Shown piece by piece: positions 1 through 11,403 of a stretch of 64,000 nt of DNA (positions are counted from its first letter, which is position 1; the number at the start of each line of letters is the position of its first letter). The DNA is taken from the NCBI GenBank assembly GCA_009746045.1, contig RPFO01000225.1, positions 1,634,454 through 1,698,453 of the forward strand, in the 5' to 3' direction. This DNA comes from Mesostigma viride (taxonomy: Eukaryota; Streptophyta; Mesostigmatophyceae; Mesostigmatales; Mesostigmataceae). Both the position numbers and the translations under genes were made by a program. Below the pieces are notes generated by a model. That model was not told the DNA's origin. It did not search any database and was given only the letters and a program-made list of their open reading frames with translations.

Positions 1-1280
1 AAAAAATAGGTGAAAGGCTCATTAATCAAGGCCTCAAGCGCGCGTCAAAGGGGTGGCAAGGAGCTACATCACTAACCCACCCGATGAATGACAAAACACC
101 TCCACGTTCTTTGCAACAATAAAGTAAACAAAATGAACAAGTTGGTAATGCTTCCATGCAAACAGGTATTGGGTATCTCCATGTTTGTCACATGCAATGG
201 ATGCAAAATCAGAAGGTGGGCGTTGGCCAGCAAAACAAGAAGCCATGCCTAAAACTGGTCAGAAAAGAACTTGTCTCGGGCTGTTTGAGCCAGGAAAAGC
301 ATTGGGTAATCACCTTTACCATATTACTAACCAATACCAACCGTTATCACGCTATTTCCGTTGCAGCCTCAGCTAACAGCGACCAAACATGGTCCAAAAT
401 CTGCTTGACCTGATGGTATTCCACAACTATGACAAGCCGATGCGTAGAGGGAGCAAAACAACAAAATGACAATCACAAGCCCTCGATTATAACCCTGATA
501 TTAGTTATAAACGATAATACAACCATATACGGTTAACGGAACACGCTAGGAGGCTAGAACGTACCAGGTCGGAACAGCAGATTACCTTTCCTGCGGGAGC
601 CAGCACGCCCGATTCATGGACGTAGCCTCGAGCCTTTCCTGGCTGCCAATTCTAGCAAATCTGGTTGGGAACAACGTCAAAGGTTTATCCATGCGCAAAT
701 ACCTCGAAAATTTCCGCCTAGCAACATGCAGCACTCGCACTGTCACCGCCTGGCCGCTGACATGATTTGCTGCGCCAACCAGCACCCCGATGACCCATCT
801 ACGCATCTTCAAACGTTCCATGGCTGGGGATAAAACGTTTTAGGACTTGAAAATCATGCCTACAAAATTTGAGTCCATTATGTCAAGCCATTCTCTCGTA
901 CCAGTCAGTTGTGTGCACCGCCATGAGCCGTGCGCGTCAATATTTTTCATGCACGTCGGTCCCGTTGGACCATGGTACCCCCCTAACTTTGCTCAAGCAT
1001 ATCTCCCTGGCCAGGTGTCCAAAATACGGTCTGAATAGCGCCAGGCATAGCTTACGTCTAGATCTTTCGATCCCCCCAGGTTTGACCGTTAAATTATTAT
1101 TGGCGCGGCGCCTGGTTCTGCCACAAACTCAGTCCGTTAGAGTGGCGCGAGTTCAACTGGCGCCACGAAAACGGACTCAGTACAGTTTAAGGGTTAAGCT
1201 AGCGCGCCCGAATGCAGCTGTGGCATGCCTTAGGCATGAAGGAGACTGGGGGTCTCTGCCCTTTCTCCTGTTGTGCATGC
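1..1280. other. Non-genic, no recognised feature
   Basis: Only short overlapping open frames occur here, with no family resemblance, splice pattern or RNA gene that I can recognise. It appears to be intergenic sequence. Confidence 0.5.
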
Positions 1281-1360
1281 ACGCACAGGGATTAAAAGCA
1301 CTTCGGTGCTCCGTGACTCCCCAACGGGAGCACGTGTTTAATTAATTAATCAATTAATTC
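1281..1360. repeat. Dispersed repeat tail with hairpin and TTAA-rich end
   Basis: A short GTGCTCC/GGGAGCAC hairpin is followed by a run of TTAATTAA. Nearly the same segment recurs at 10068-10140. A hairpin followed by a simple-repeat tail is typical of the 3' end of a non-LTR retrotransposon or its SINE partner, so both are probably 5'-truncated insertions. Confidence 0.5.
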
Positions 1361-1640
1361 CGTGCATTCGGCATGATGGTGGTAATTATTTCCGGCAAGA
1401 TGTCTCAATTACAGAGCCTGCATGATCGTGGATTCTTATGTACCGCAGCCCGCAGGCTGCAAAACTGAATTTGTAAGGTTAAGCATTCGCGCTTTAATTC
1501 ACCAAAGCCATGCAGCAGGCGGGGAAATTTGCGCGCCGGTGGGGCTTGCGTATTTTGCCGCCTAAAATCACGTAGCGGGTCCGGACTTGGCGAAAAATGG
1601 CCTTCAGCGCGGCTAAAAATGGCTTGACACCTACAAATTG

Positions 1641-1764
1641 AGTCATTACCGCGTTAAGTTGCGATGGCCTCCATGCTTAAGTTGCGGTCGCCCCCCAAAC
1701 TTCGGCGCCGCAACTTAACGCGGGAACGCAACCTTAAGAAACGCAACTTAACGCGGGAATGACT
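1641..1764. mobile_element. Small MITE-like inverted-repeat element
   Basis: Terminal inverted repeats of about 23 bp (AGTCATT at the outer end, CGTTAAGTTGCG at the inner end) match with one or two mismatches between 1641-1663 and 1742-1764. Internal partial copies of the GTTAAGTTGCG motif occur in both orientations. No clear target-site duplication is visible, so the exact ends are uncertain. Confidence 0.5.
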
Positions 1765-2129
1765 GTATTGTTGTCATGTTATGTAGGTATTGTTGTCCCA
1801 CGCCCGCAATCAGCAGCAGAGAAATATATACATATCTCTGATAAAGCGGCCGATGGGCCAGACAGTTTCTCAGCAGCTAACTAGTGACCTGCCTGTGTGT
1901 GTTGTACACTCATGCTAGCATATTGTTGGGGCTATAACAGCCAGCGTGTAGGCCTACTATTATTATGGGTCGTATTACTCCCCATGGCGCATGGCGCATT
2001 GATAATGGGCTTGTGATTGAGGACGCTGCATACCTCTGTTGCCCATGCTGTTCTGTCAAGGTAGTTTCCGGATGGTACCTTGTTGTGGTACCCGGCGTTT
2101 AGCTACGAGGGTCATGTTTTGATGGTTCT

Positions 2130-2205
2130 CATTAAAATTAAATTAAATTAAATTATTATAACATGACTCCGTTGGGAGATCATGTAGCACATATTCCCGT
2201 GGTTC
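2130..2205 (-). repeat. 5'-truncated LINE 3' tail
   Basis: This segment repeats the tail found at 2795-2870 just 3' of the reverse-transcriptase pseudogene on the minus strand: a hairpin (CATGACTCC...GGAGATCATG) next to an A/T run of AATTT units. A further copy in the opposite orientation lies at about 9160-9210. The three copies define the 3' end of one LINE family. Confidence 0.6.
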
Positions 2206-2790
2206 TCATGGTTCTTTCAATTACCCCCTCCGGGCTTCATGGTCAAGATTATAACCCAGTGCATGCAATTAGCTGTATAAATTCACAGCCGGCCATGCAC
2301 TGCAGGCATGAAAACTGCTGATCCAGGAGGACAGCTCGGACAGGGTAAAATTTTGAGAGGCCCACGATGAGGGCTCGATATAATTGCTGGCTGTCCATAT
2401 ACCTGGTAAGGATTCCATTGTCATGTTTCTAGACCATGCATCTTTTAGGACTAGAAACTTTGGACCTTCCATTAATAAATAAATAAATAAATAAATAAAT
2501 TAATTAATAATTAATAGACACGTGACTGCGTCACGTGAGCATAAGTCCGCAGTGGGATCGAGGGGAACATGGGATGGAATGGATGGTGTAAGCTATCTAG
2601 GTCCTAGTTACAGGGGCGTGGGCACCGCGGCCCGAATCGCTATGAATGCCATACGCGGTCATGCACGCGGAGCCCCCACAGACTTGGGGTTGGTCTCCTT
2701 CATCACTAGCCATCTATCCTTGCGCACCATCTGCCTCCATATTACAGACAAACCAGGAGGCTGCCCGGGTGTGAGCCCGTCACGTCTAGT
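2206..2790. other. Non-genic, AT-rich microsatellite
   Basis: The stretch contains a (TAAA)n / TTAATTAA microsatellite at about 2470-2520, probably another retrotransposon tail, followed by unremarkable sequence. No gene is supported. Confidence 0.4.
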
Positions 2791-2794
2791 GTAG

Positions 2795-4790
2795 CACATG
2801 TCCATTAAAATTAAATTAAATTATAACATGCCTCCGTGGGGAGGTCATGTAGCACATATTCCATGATGGATGGGGTGGAGGAAGCCGCGTGATCGAACTA
2901 TACTAACTCTAAGCTATCTAGAAAATCCTAACTACACTACTCATCAAAACGCCTCCTCCGCTTGGGGGGAGGTGGCTTGCCCACAGGGTCGGGCGTGTGC
3001 GCCTTGACAATCTTCTTCCACCGCGTCTTGTCCTGCATGACAGTCCAAAGACGGGAGAGAGAGTGGATGCGGTGCTCAAACTGGGCTGGGACCACTAGGT
3101 CGTCCAGCAGCATCTGAACGTAGTTCGTGACAGGTTTCCCTACCCGTTTGGGAATGTCCGCGGGGCAAGGCCAGGTTGAGAATGTGCCGCCCTGGCTGGC
3201 CAAGCCGCTGGGGGCCGGCCAGACCGAGGGTGGTGTCGACCTGGCTGGTGCGGGCAAGGTGTCCTACAAATGCTATCCTACGCTGCCTAATCTCGTCCGA
3301 AACACGAGGCATGCCATGATACAAAGACTCTGATGACGGACGCTCGGAAAAACCTACGTTAAGGACCTGTCGGAGCATCCTGTAAAACGTGCCGTCTAGC
3401 CTAGCTGCCAGTTTGGGTGGGAGGGTCCACGCCTCGGCGCCATACGTGAGCACCGTGAGGACGAGGACCTTGAAGAGCATGCGCTTGCGGTGCCCGCCCA
3501 GGCCCTTGGAGCGCCAGTAGGTGTTGAGCGAACGGAGCTTGGCCCAGGCAAGGCCGATGCGGGTGTCCACATCGTCGGCGGTGTCAGGAAGCCAGCTCCC
3601 CAACAGCTTGAAGCGGTCGCGGAACGGGACCTCCGTCCCATCGAGCAGGCGCGGCAGCGGTGGTTTACTGGAGGCCCCAATCACCATCGGCCTCGGTTTT
3701 GACACTAATCTCCAACCCCACCGCCCGCGCCTCCAGGCCCAGGCAGTCCAGCCAGGTCTGAATGTCGGCTCGGGGCTCTCGATGAGGGTGGTATCATCCG
3801 CATAAATCAGGTCGGCAAGGCGGTAACCAGGTCTAACCCCGCCGTGCTCTTTCACGTTAAGGATGTCCAAGCCTGGCTCGAACCCCTTAAGAGCAGTAAA
3901 GCGCGCACGTGCCCGGCGCATGACGTGATCCACGACAATAATGAACAGGTATGGGGACAGGACACAACCTTGCCACACCCCGTGGTGAAGGGGGAATGGT
4001 GGGGTGGTGCCTTCCGCAGTCCGCACTACTGCCTGTGAGCCCTCATACAGTCGGCGAATGGCAGCAAAAAACGCAGGTGGCACCCGATCCAGAGCTAGGA
4101 TGGCCCAAAGAGCCTCCCAGAGAACCGTGTCAAAGGCTTTGATATAGTCAACAAAAATGAAGACCAGCGGCAAACTGTCAGGGGGAAGGCGACGCACCTC
4201 CTCCATCAATCGGCGCGCGACAAACACAGCCATGACAGTGTTACGACCACGACGGAAACCCATCTGAGACTCACCCAGGTGTGGGTCCAGCGCGGCGCGG
4301 AGCCTGTGCAGCATCATGCGCATGAAGACCTTCAGCGCGGCGCTCTGGAGGCAGACCGACCCCGGTAGTTACCGGGGTCAGCAGCAGAGCCCTTCTTGTA
4401 CAGCATGACGCGGATGGCCGTCTGCCACTCAGCAGGCGGAGGCTCGTCAGAGAGCAGGACACGGTTGCAGAACGCCAGCAGAAGATCCTTAACCGCCAGA
4501 TCAGGGGTCTTCAGCAGCTCAGCAGAAAGGTGGTCGGCACCGACCGCCGCATCGTACCGCAGGCGAGCAAGGGCGCCGTCCAATTCCTTCAAAGTGAAGG
4601 GGTGGACGACGTCGTCCGTGGCAAGGCAGCCCTCCTGCAAGGCGGGGACTTGGTAGTCCGCGGCCGAGGAGGGGGGCGCTGGCGGCGGCGGGGGTCCGGC
4701 GACCCCGAGGCGGGCGGCCGTCTCGGGGTGAAGCGGCGGGGGGGGGGCGCGAGCCCCACCGGTCAAGGAAACATTGTGGGCCAACCAGCG
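2795..4790 (-). mobile_element. Degenerate non-LTR retrotransposon (LINE)
   Basis: The 3' two-thirds of a LINE lie on the minus strand: reverse-transcriptase domain, thumb/connection region, a basic C-terminus, a short 3' UTR and a hairpin plus AATTT-repeat tail at about 2800-2870. No endonuclease domain is visible upstream, so the copy is probably 5' truncated. A TIR element begins 85 bp away at 4875. Confidence 0.75.
2937..4784 (-). pseudogene. LINE reverse transcriptase, frameshifted
   Basis: Reading from 4784, a Pro-rich leader is followed by RT motifs: the fingers region ending DPGNYRG, then FRRGRNT, FVDYIKAFDTVLWE (catalytic Asp of motif A), GVWQGCVLSPYLF (motif B) and YADDTTL (catalytic motif C). 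Next come FKLLGSWLP and LTYGAEAWTLPPKL, typical of LINE connection regions. The frame breaks just after NYRG near 4345 (one base missing before the expected LQSAALKVF), twice around 3700-3760 with compensation, and near 3200. The C-terminus is basic (KRRRRFDE). It is a reverse-transcriptase relic, no longer translatable as one protein. Confidence 0.8.
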
Positions 4791-4874
4791 GTCAAGACAT
4801 GTCCATGGCCGAGTCTATCACGAAAAGTCCACGGGTGGCGGCCCTGCCGCGCGCGGCCTGGGGCACGCCAGGTG

Positions 4875-5238
4875 AGTTAGGTTAAATAATGCCGGAACCT
4901 TTTGCCCACTGAGGCAAATCGGTCCGTCACACTATTTTGCCCGGAATAACCACTTCCGAGCACCCAAGTTAATTCGGCCCCTAACTAAAACCTGGCCTCG
5001 TGGAGGGGGGGTTGAATATGAGACATCCGCCTAGGCCACTAAGCACGCACCACTAAATGCGCCGGAGCTGTCCGGATTCGAACCCCTAACCTCCAAGGTG
5101 CACGGGTTTTAGTTAGGTTAAATAATGCCGGAACCTTTTGCCCACTGAGGCAAATCGGTCCGTCACACTATTTTGCCCGGAATAACCACTTCCGAGCACC
5201 CAAGTTAATTCGGCCTTCCGGCATTATTTAACCTAACT
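4875..5238. mobile_element. Nested TIR element with 5-bp target duplication
   Basis: Perfect inverted termini of 23 bp, starting AGTTAGGTTAAATAATGCCG, lie at 4875-4897 and 5216-5238. They are flanked by the direct repeat AGGTG (4870-4874 and 5239-5243). The first ~105 bp recur internally from 5111, and an inverted CCTAACTAAAACC/GGTTTTAGTTAGG pair (about 4979 and 5105) brackets the middle, so one copy appears inserted in another. Inside, on the minus strand at about 5065-5085, is GGTTCGAATCC, an exact tRNA B-box-like motif. No coding capacity. Confidence 0.7.
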
Positions 5239-5399
5239 AGGTGAGGACATATCGCCCAGGCTGGGCGGGCTTGGTGCCTGCTACGGTCTATCTAATGTAT
5301 CTACCTGATCTGTGCGGGCCAGGTGCCCGGCTATAGGCCCAGGCGCCTGTGCCTAATAATGTGGGAAACATAGGGCAAATCAGCGTACAAATCCTCATT

Positions 5400-5530
5400 A
5401 CTAATGTGCAAACCAAAGGGGATGGGCCTTGCGCAGCATCTTGGTGACGGTGCCGTCGAGTCGTTGCTCCAGCTCCTGCGTCAGTGGCCAGGTCTCGGCG
5501 CCGTACATAGGCAGGACCTTCCATGCATTC
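5400..5530 (-). pseudogene. LINE reverse-transcriptase scrap
   Basis: The minus strand encodes a short stretch reading WKVLPMYGAETWPLTQELEQ, continuing RLDGTVTKMLRKA. This parallels the VLTYGAEAWTLPPKLAARLDG region of the RT pseudogene at 2937-4784. It is an isolated fragment of the same protein type with no other RT motifs retained. Confidence 0.6.
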
Positions 5531-5990
5531 CAAAATATATCACATCTCCAACGATAATACCCCTACCCTTGGGTGGGGTTGCTGCGTGCCATTTTTGAGG
5601 CTTGGTTGGGTGCATTCTTTTGACATTCCTGGCATGAGTGCGCTGTCTGGCCGGCCAGCCTGCATTCATCCCTGCGAGCTGTACCCCGGCTTTAAGCGGT
5701 TGCCCACACAATTTCAGCAACTGCCTCATGCCCGTATTCCACATTAAGGTTCTGTGCCAGCAGTTTGAAGCTGATGGACTCCGGGCATTTTTTATGGGCT
5801 ATGTAGAGCAGCTATGGTACTAGGGGTGGCACTCATATATATATTTCATTGAGAATGATAGATTACGGAGGTGAGATAGGCATGCAACATAAGGAAAAAC
5901 CCGATAACTGGGAGAATAACCCTGAAGAAATTAATAGTAATCTGACACAGACATCCAAGGATCACGCCAGCGGCACAAGGTACAACTAAC
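5531..5990. other. Non-genic, no recognised feature
   Basis: No coding region, RNA gene or repeat boundary could be supported between the two LINE remnants. Confidence 0.4.
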
Positions 5991-5996
5991 TATACA

Positions 5997-7289
5997 TCAC
6001 AAAACTACACGCAGCAACAGCGCTGCCGGCCCACCATGCAGGCCTGGAAGGAATCTAGACCGCATGGGTCGCGACAAAGTCGGCCCGGGTGCGGCGGAAT
6101 AACACATCAGCCACGCTGCGAGTGAGGGCGAGTGACAGACGCTGCCGCCAATACGAGGATCACGTGCGGGCCGACCACGGGGCGGTCTGACCCTCGAGGT
6201 CGAGGCGGTCTTCACGGCGCTGGCAGCACTCGTGGAAAAACTCCGCTGTCTTGGGGCCCATGGCCCCGAACTCCTCAAGGACAAAGGGGATGACCCGGTG
6301 GGGCCCCACATTGCCGTAGGAGGCAAACTTGTCGCGCTCAGCCACAGCGGCAGCAGCGCCGGCATCCACAGCCGCCCGGAGGATGTGGCGACCGGAAAGC
6401 GGCCGAGCCACGGAGACATCGATGAGCAGGTGGCAACCCTGCCCGTCGTAGTCAAGCACGGTAATGTCGGGGCGGTGGTTGGGTGAGTAGAGGGCGGCCC
6501 CATCCGCGTCCTCGCACTTGATGGTGGAGTGGGGAAAGACCGACCGAACCATGGCACACACCACCCGGAGGAGAGCGGTATGGAGATAGAGGAACCAGTT
6601 CTGGCCTCTGCTGGCCACCCATGCACGCGATGTATAGTGCGTCCCAGTAGTATCCAGAGCAAGCCCGCAGCTGCCGCAGGACGCACCCGCCGTGATGAGA
6701 GGTTGCGGGGCAAAGAGCTGGTGGCGGAGAGCGATGGCGTAAAGGGCCGGAACCAGTGTGAACAAAGGGCTCATGGGGAGGGCGCGCAGGAATGCGGACC
6801 CCACGCTCCCCTCAAGGGAAACGGAGTGAAGCCAAGCCTTCCCCTGATCGTTCAAGCTCGCATGCAGACCCATCCAGTCGGCACAGTGTAGTATATACCC
6901 GCGTAGGTCTTTTGTTGTTTTTCATGAACGCAGGCAGGGAAGACACTAGGACTGACGACAGTGGACACGCCGGGCGTGCCCCGGGGCAGGCGACGGTGGA
7001 CGGCCTGAGCGGGGCGGACGAGGTCGCAAGCCTGCTGGATCCCGAGGTAAGAATCCTGCACAGCCTGCACAAAGGGGAAGGGGGATGGGGTGACCAAGTC
7101 GGGAATGGCGCTGACGGCGCTGGGGACCAACCGGCGGATCTCCGCCCAGGCCTGAGCAACAGAGCCAAGGAAGGCGGCGGGGGCAAGGCGGGCGGCGCGG
7201 GTGAGCCCACACCCGCCCATGCGGCAGGGGAGGGTGGCCAAGCGCATGGAGTGAGCTGGCAGGCTAGGGCCGGGGAGGAGCACCTGCAA
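5997..7289 (-). pseudogene. LINE C-terminal region, zinc finger plus PD-(D/E)XK-like domain
   Basis: From 7289 downward the minus strand carries a region reading LPCRMGGCGLTRAARLAPAA, typical of the segment after RT in some LINEs. After a frame change near 6870 comes a Cys/His cluster (CGSCG...GTHY) and then RPDITVLDYDGQGCHLLIDVSV, followed by a conserved tail FVLEEFGAMGPKTAEFFHECC and YWRQRLSLALTR. The RPD...LLIDVSV spacing resembles restriction-like endonuclease (PD-(D/E)XK) domains of R2- and Dualen-type LINEs; that assignment is inference. A second frame change falls at about 6165. Related copies lie at 31852-32500 (minus) and 39795-40130 (plus). Confidence 0.65.
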
Positions 7290-7299
7290 GGCGGCCTGA

Positions 7300-7395
7300 A
7301 TGCATATATATTAAAAATATAATTACTTACAGCAGAGTGAAATCACTCAAACCAAAGCAAACGCCCAGCTATATGGGAAAGTGCATATATATGGG
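7300..7395 (-). mobile_element. Very short LINE 3'-end insertion
   Basis: This segment (ATTAAAAATATAATTAC... through AACGCCCAGCTATA) is nearly identical to the 3' end of the LINE fragment at about 31712-31780. It is bracketed by TGCATATATAT-like repeats (about 7302 and 7382), consistent with a target-site duplication. It interrupts the older LINE relic that spans 5997-8340. Confidence 0.6.
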
Positions 7396-7619
7396 AATAT
7401 ATATATGGGAAAGTGATGTTGTGAAATGCGTCATGGCAATCTATTATCCCCTCTAGCTCCTCTGAGCCCAGGTTGTTCCATCGCTCTCCAACTCAACCCT
7501 TGCGGCCATGCATATCCATCGTCTTGCTCAGGATCCGGGAGGGGTAGGGTTAGGAAGGAGGCGACGTCCATGTTCTGGGGCTGGGGTAGATGTAAGAATG
7601 ATGTGTGTAACTCACCCTG

Positions 7620-8267
7620 ACCAGTTGTACTGTAGTCATCGCTGTGGTGGGCACACGGGCGTCCGCTTGGGGTACTGTGCTCCAGCTCGTGCGCCTGCAG
7701 CTCATGCACCGAAATGTTGTTCGTGCGTGTGAGGTCATGCACGGGGTCATAGCACCCCTTGCACAGATCAGTCTCCACGTCCGTGATGAGGGAGTTGGCG
7801 TGACACTGGGCGCGGGTATGGCCGCGGTTGGCGCACCGGTGGCAGCGTCCCCGGGGGCCGGCTATCTCTCAGGGCCGGGCTTGCCCGGCCCCTGGAGTCA
7901 CCTCCTGCCCCCCATATCCCATGTTGTGCAACTGTGGCTGTCTGGCGGGGGGTAGTATGGGGGGGGGGGTTTGATGCCCAGCTGCCCCCACCCCCAGTGG
8001 CCCGGCCCTGGCCCTCCCCCCGGTATGGGGGGGACCCCATAAACGGACCCCTCTTGGGGCGGGTATCCCCGGCCCCCACTGAGCCTCGGGTTGCCCTGCT
8101 GATGGTGGCCTGCATGCAGCTGACCAAGCATGCTGCTCTGTCGCTGGAGCTGCTTCAAGTACAGCTCTGCCACCGTCGGGTCACGGTCACCCGCGTCCTC
8201 GGATGAGGCCGTGTTGCCCTCCCGGACCCGCTTGACTGTGGGACCTGCGGGGGGGGGTGTTGGCATG
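7620..8267 (-). pseudogene. Degenerate gag/ORF1-like protein with CCHC knuckle
   Basis: From an ATG at 8267 the minus strand encodes a Pro/Gly-rich protein beginning MPTPPPAGPTVKRVREGN with a short helical stretch (TVAELYLKQLQRQ). Homopolymer runs near 7965 break the frame. Further on, at about 7800-7845, a CCHC zinc knuckle (CHRCANRGHTRAQC, spacing C-X2-C-X4-H-X4-C) is followed by another CxxC (CKGC). Such nucleic-acid-binding proteins are ORF1/gag proteins of retrotransposons. It lies just upstream of, and on the same strand as, the LINE C-terminal relic, so it may be that element's first ORF. In-frame stops show it is decayed. Confidence 0.5.
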
Positions 8268-9159
8268 GTGTACCAGGCGGGCAGTGATAGTACCAAATAG
8301 ACAACCAAACCGGGCAGTGATAGTACGTTTTGCCTCAAATTGCCTTGACTGACCTACGTCCTAGACTAACTAATTCGGTAGAAGAAGAAATAAACCTGTT
8401 TTGCTTTTGGAAAGATCGTTGAACTCCCGACTCTAATGCACTTTCCGATAATTCTTTCCATACTGAGCCATCAACAGGTTTACTTAGACATCATCTGACA
8501 ATAACACAATTCCGTGGTTCGACTAGCTGTAACAAGCCATATTAAGGTCGAACTGTCGACACAAGGAAATTGCAACACCTAAATTGGCCGACAGCCTCGT
8601 GCGTGCTCGGGCCAATTAGTCCAAACATGGCCCTCGCCCGTACGATCACAGGTAGGTTAGATCTACGCAGGACAACACTCTACTGCCACGTAGGGCGGCG
8701 CTGGTCCAGACCACACAGATCGAGCACCAACGGTCTCCACCAACGGTCCAGGCCATAAAGTACGCAGCGCGGCGCGACTGCACCGGTCCACAGTACTGAA
8801 CAATTGACACGTCACTGAAATGCTAAGTGACCAAACACACGACCGGGACTTCCGATCGGTAGGTCGTGACTTTACGTAGGATCAACCAAATCAAACGGAC
8901 GTAACGCTGAATTTGCGGCAGAACTATATATAACGACAGTTTGTTACGTGCCGTAACACCCGGCTCACCAACGCACTTCAGAAGAAGCTGGAGTGCTGGA
9001 CGCCGTGGTCACCAACATGTTGAGATTTTTTTTCAGTATAGGATATGGAGTCTACATCCGTAGAGATGATTTGTATTTGGGCATGCTGCTTACTTAGTTT
9101 AGTATACTTAGCAGTTAGGTTTCGCGGCTTCGCTCACCCCCATCCATCAAGCAAGGGAA

Positions 9160-9210
9160 TACGTGCTACATGATCTCCCTGGGCACAGAGTCATGTTATA
9201 ATTTAATAAA
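9160..9210 (+). repeat. LINE 3' tail, plus orientation
   Basis: This is the reverse complement of the tail at 2130-2205 and 2795-2870: GTGCTACATGATCTCCC, a hairpin, then ATGTTATAATTTAATAAAATG. It is a 5'-truncated insertion of the same family. Confidence 0.5.
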
Positions 9211-9679
9211 ATGCCACTTACCTCTAGCACTATCAAACAGCGCAGATCGATTACAGCTAGCCAGGCACTTGGCTCGCATCAACCAGCTAGACACGTAGCG
9301 GAGCCCAAGGTAATTCCACAGGGCTGCGGCCCGCACGTACAGCCAGGTAGGCCGCACTCCCTTACGTGGGACGGGCCCAGCGATCTGACACGCCGGGCGC
9401 TGCCCGCACGTTAAAGGAGAAGCTTGTAGAGGACATTGGGGGCTCAGGCCTCTCCGCGTGATATGGAAAAAGATCGATGAAGAACAAGGCCATCTGGGCC
9501 CAGGTTGTAGCAGACAATGATCAATGATCCCCCCGCAGTGGGGAAGAAGCGCGTCTGCCACCATGGGAAGGACGCCCGGCGTGACCGCTAGGGCCTGGCA
9601 CTATGTTCTGATTTGGCACGCCGCAAAGGTGCCAAACCATTTGCGTTCAGTGCCGGTCCGCGGAAAACGCGATCTGCAA

Positions 9680-9790
9680 ATGAAAACAGGCCGGAATCGA
9701 ACTGGGGACCTCGATCTCGCACCCACTTTTGCTGACTATAGGACGGACGTCTCCTGATCCTAAGGCATCGCCAGCTGACACCTACAGTCC
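9680..9790 (-). repeat. tRNA-like, probable SINE head
   Basis: Read on the minus strand, GATGCCTTAGGATCAGGAGAC is followed about 50 bases later by AGTTCGATTCCGG, a TΨC/B-box-like motif. The 49045-49130 segment (plus) shares GATGCCTTxGGATCAGGAGAC and a GTTCGAATCC box at a similar distance. Stems of a true tRNA do not close, so a tRNA-derived SINE is more likely than a tRNA gene. Confidence 0.4.
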
Positions 9791-10067
9791 AACCGCAAAA
9801 GTTCTCCTTTCCGGGGAGAGATGCAAGCCTGTCGGATTTGGTACTAGATAAATCATTCGAGATCTGTGTGTGTATGAGTACTACACACGTGTCCACTCGA
9901 GAGTTGTTCAGTCTCGAAATGTGAGACGGGCTGAACACATGGCATGTGTGGCACTATGTACTTGCTACACATGGCATGTCGAACGTCCCTTGGCTTGTTA
10001 GCTGTGTAGGCATTATATAGATAGAATAGAACCGGTAGGATTGTTTGTCCATCCATCCATTCAAGGG

Positions 10068-10140
10068 GGTTAATGCTCCATGACTCCCCAACGGGAGCAC
10101 GTGTTTAATTAATTAATTAATTAATTAATTATTAATTAAT
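10068..10140. repeat. Dispersed hairpin plus TTAA tail
   Basis: Second copy of the repeat at 1281-1360, sharing TGACTCCCCAACGGGAGCAC followed by GTGTTTAATTAATTAA runs. Probably another 5'-truncated retroelement insertion. Confidence 0.5.
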
Positions 10141-11403
10141 GGCATAACGCATGTGGTATATACAAACCATTGTAGGGTGCCATCAGGAAAACAGATGGGC
10201 ACATGAGTCCCCACCGTCGCGTCGCTACAGTATACATTATGTTTTCTGGCATACGTGGCCGTTAGGCTCACGCCGCACATTTGAAAGTGATGTTCCACGG
10301 ATTTTCGCTTTAGCACCGTGTGTAGTTTTCGTGGAAGTTTGGAAACATGGCATGGCTAACGTAATGACTAGCTAGACCTTTTTGGTGGTTTTCCATTTGC
10401 GGGTATTTCCTCATAAATGGTGGGAGAGCGATCGCAGCAATGGTGCTCACCATTAGACACTCCCGGCCAGTTAGGCTCGAGCACACACCCTGATCAAGCA
10501 AGATGTTTCCGTCCCCACCGTCTAGGTCATCTAGTCGCTCTTAGCGTTAGCAGGCTGCAATCTCAATGAACAAGGCTGCACATTTCCATCTCCATTCATA
10601 TCCATCATCCTAAACGACTCGAAAACGCGGATAGGATAACAGCTGGCTCAAGCTACCATGCTCCCATTCTCCCGATTTCGTGTGTGCGCTGGTTGTCTCA
10701 TTGATATTCGTGCCATGCACAACCTCCTTGGAGTAGTCCAAGGTGTAGAAGCACATTACAGACAGCTCCGGTACAAGCTATCTGCAAGCCGCCGCATATA
10801 CCTGCACGCAATAATGGAAAATGCAGCATGAAGTCTGCTACGAATGAGTTGTTTGCAGAATTATGGATAAGGAAGACAAGAGCACTCTGACAACAAAAGC
10901 CAAAACATCTAACCTACATAGAACAGCTTGTGGAAGATAGCCAATGTTTGGCTATGCACCTCTTAAATCATGCCCCCCCCCCCCCCCCCTTTCCCCTAGC
11001 ACTCCTATAAACCTTTCCCACCTCTGCTCCCCTTACCGAATAACTTTTACGCGCCCGACCTCATCAGCACAACACGAGTGCAACCACCTACACGCCAAGC
11101 TGCTGTCCATACACCCTAGCTAGCTAGCCACTTGCGATCGCGCATCAACTCCCTTTTCTTTGCTTGTGATACCTTGTTGATGTGTGCCCAAGGCATGTGC
11201 CCCTTCCTCTATGCTCGCAAGCACACACATACGTGCATGCATGCATGCATGCATGCATGGGGGCAGAGCAAGCATCCGTATTGCAGCCGTGAGCAGAAGG
11301 GGCGGGGACAGCCGGGTAAGATGGATAATAACACAACACCAGTCAAGACCGGCACGCATCATCATGGCATCGTGTGCCTGCGGCGCCCATATGCGCGAGC
11401 ACT

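Larger units (their letters stand above)
8341..11400. other. Intergenic region with scattered repeat tails
   Basis: No gene is supported. The stretch holds a LINE tail in reverse orientation (about 9160-9210), a tRNA-like segment (9680-9790), a hairpin/TTAA tail (10068-10140), a run of C at about 10975 and a GCAT microsatellite at about 11235-11260. The missing last exon(s) of the minus-strand cyclase gene should lie in or beyond this stretch, but I could not identify them. Confidence 0.45.
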
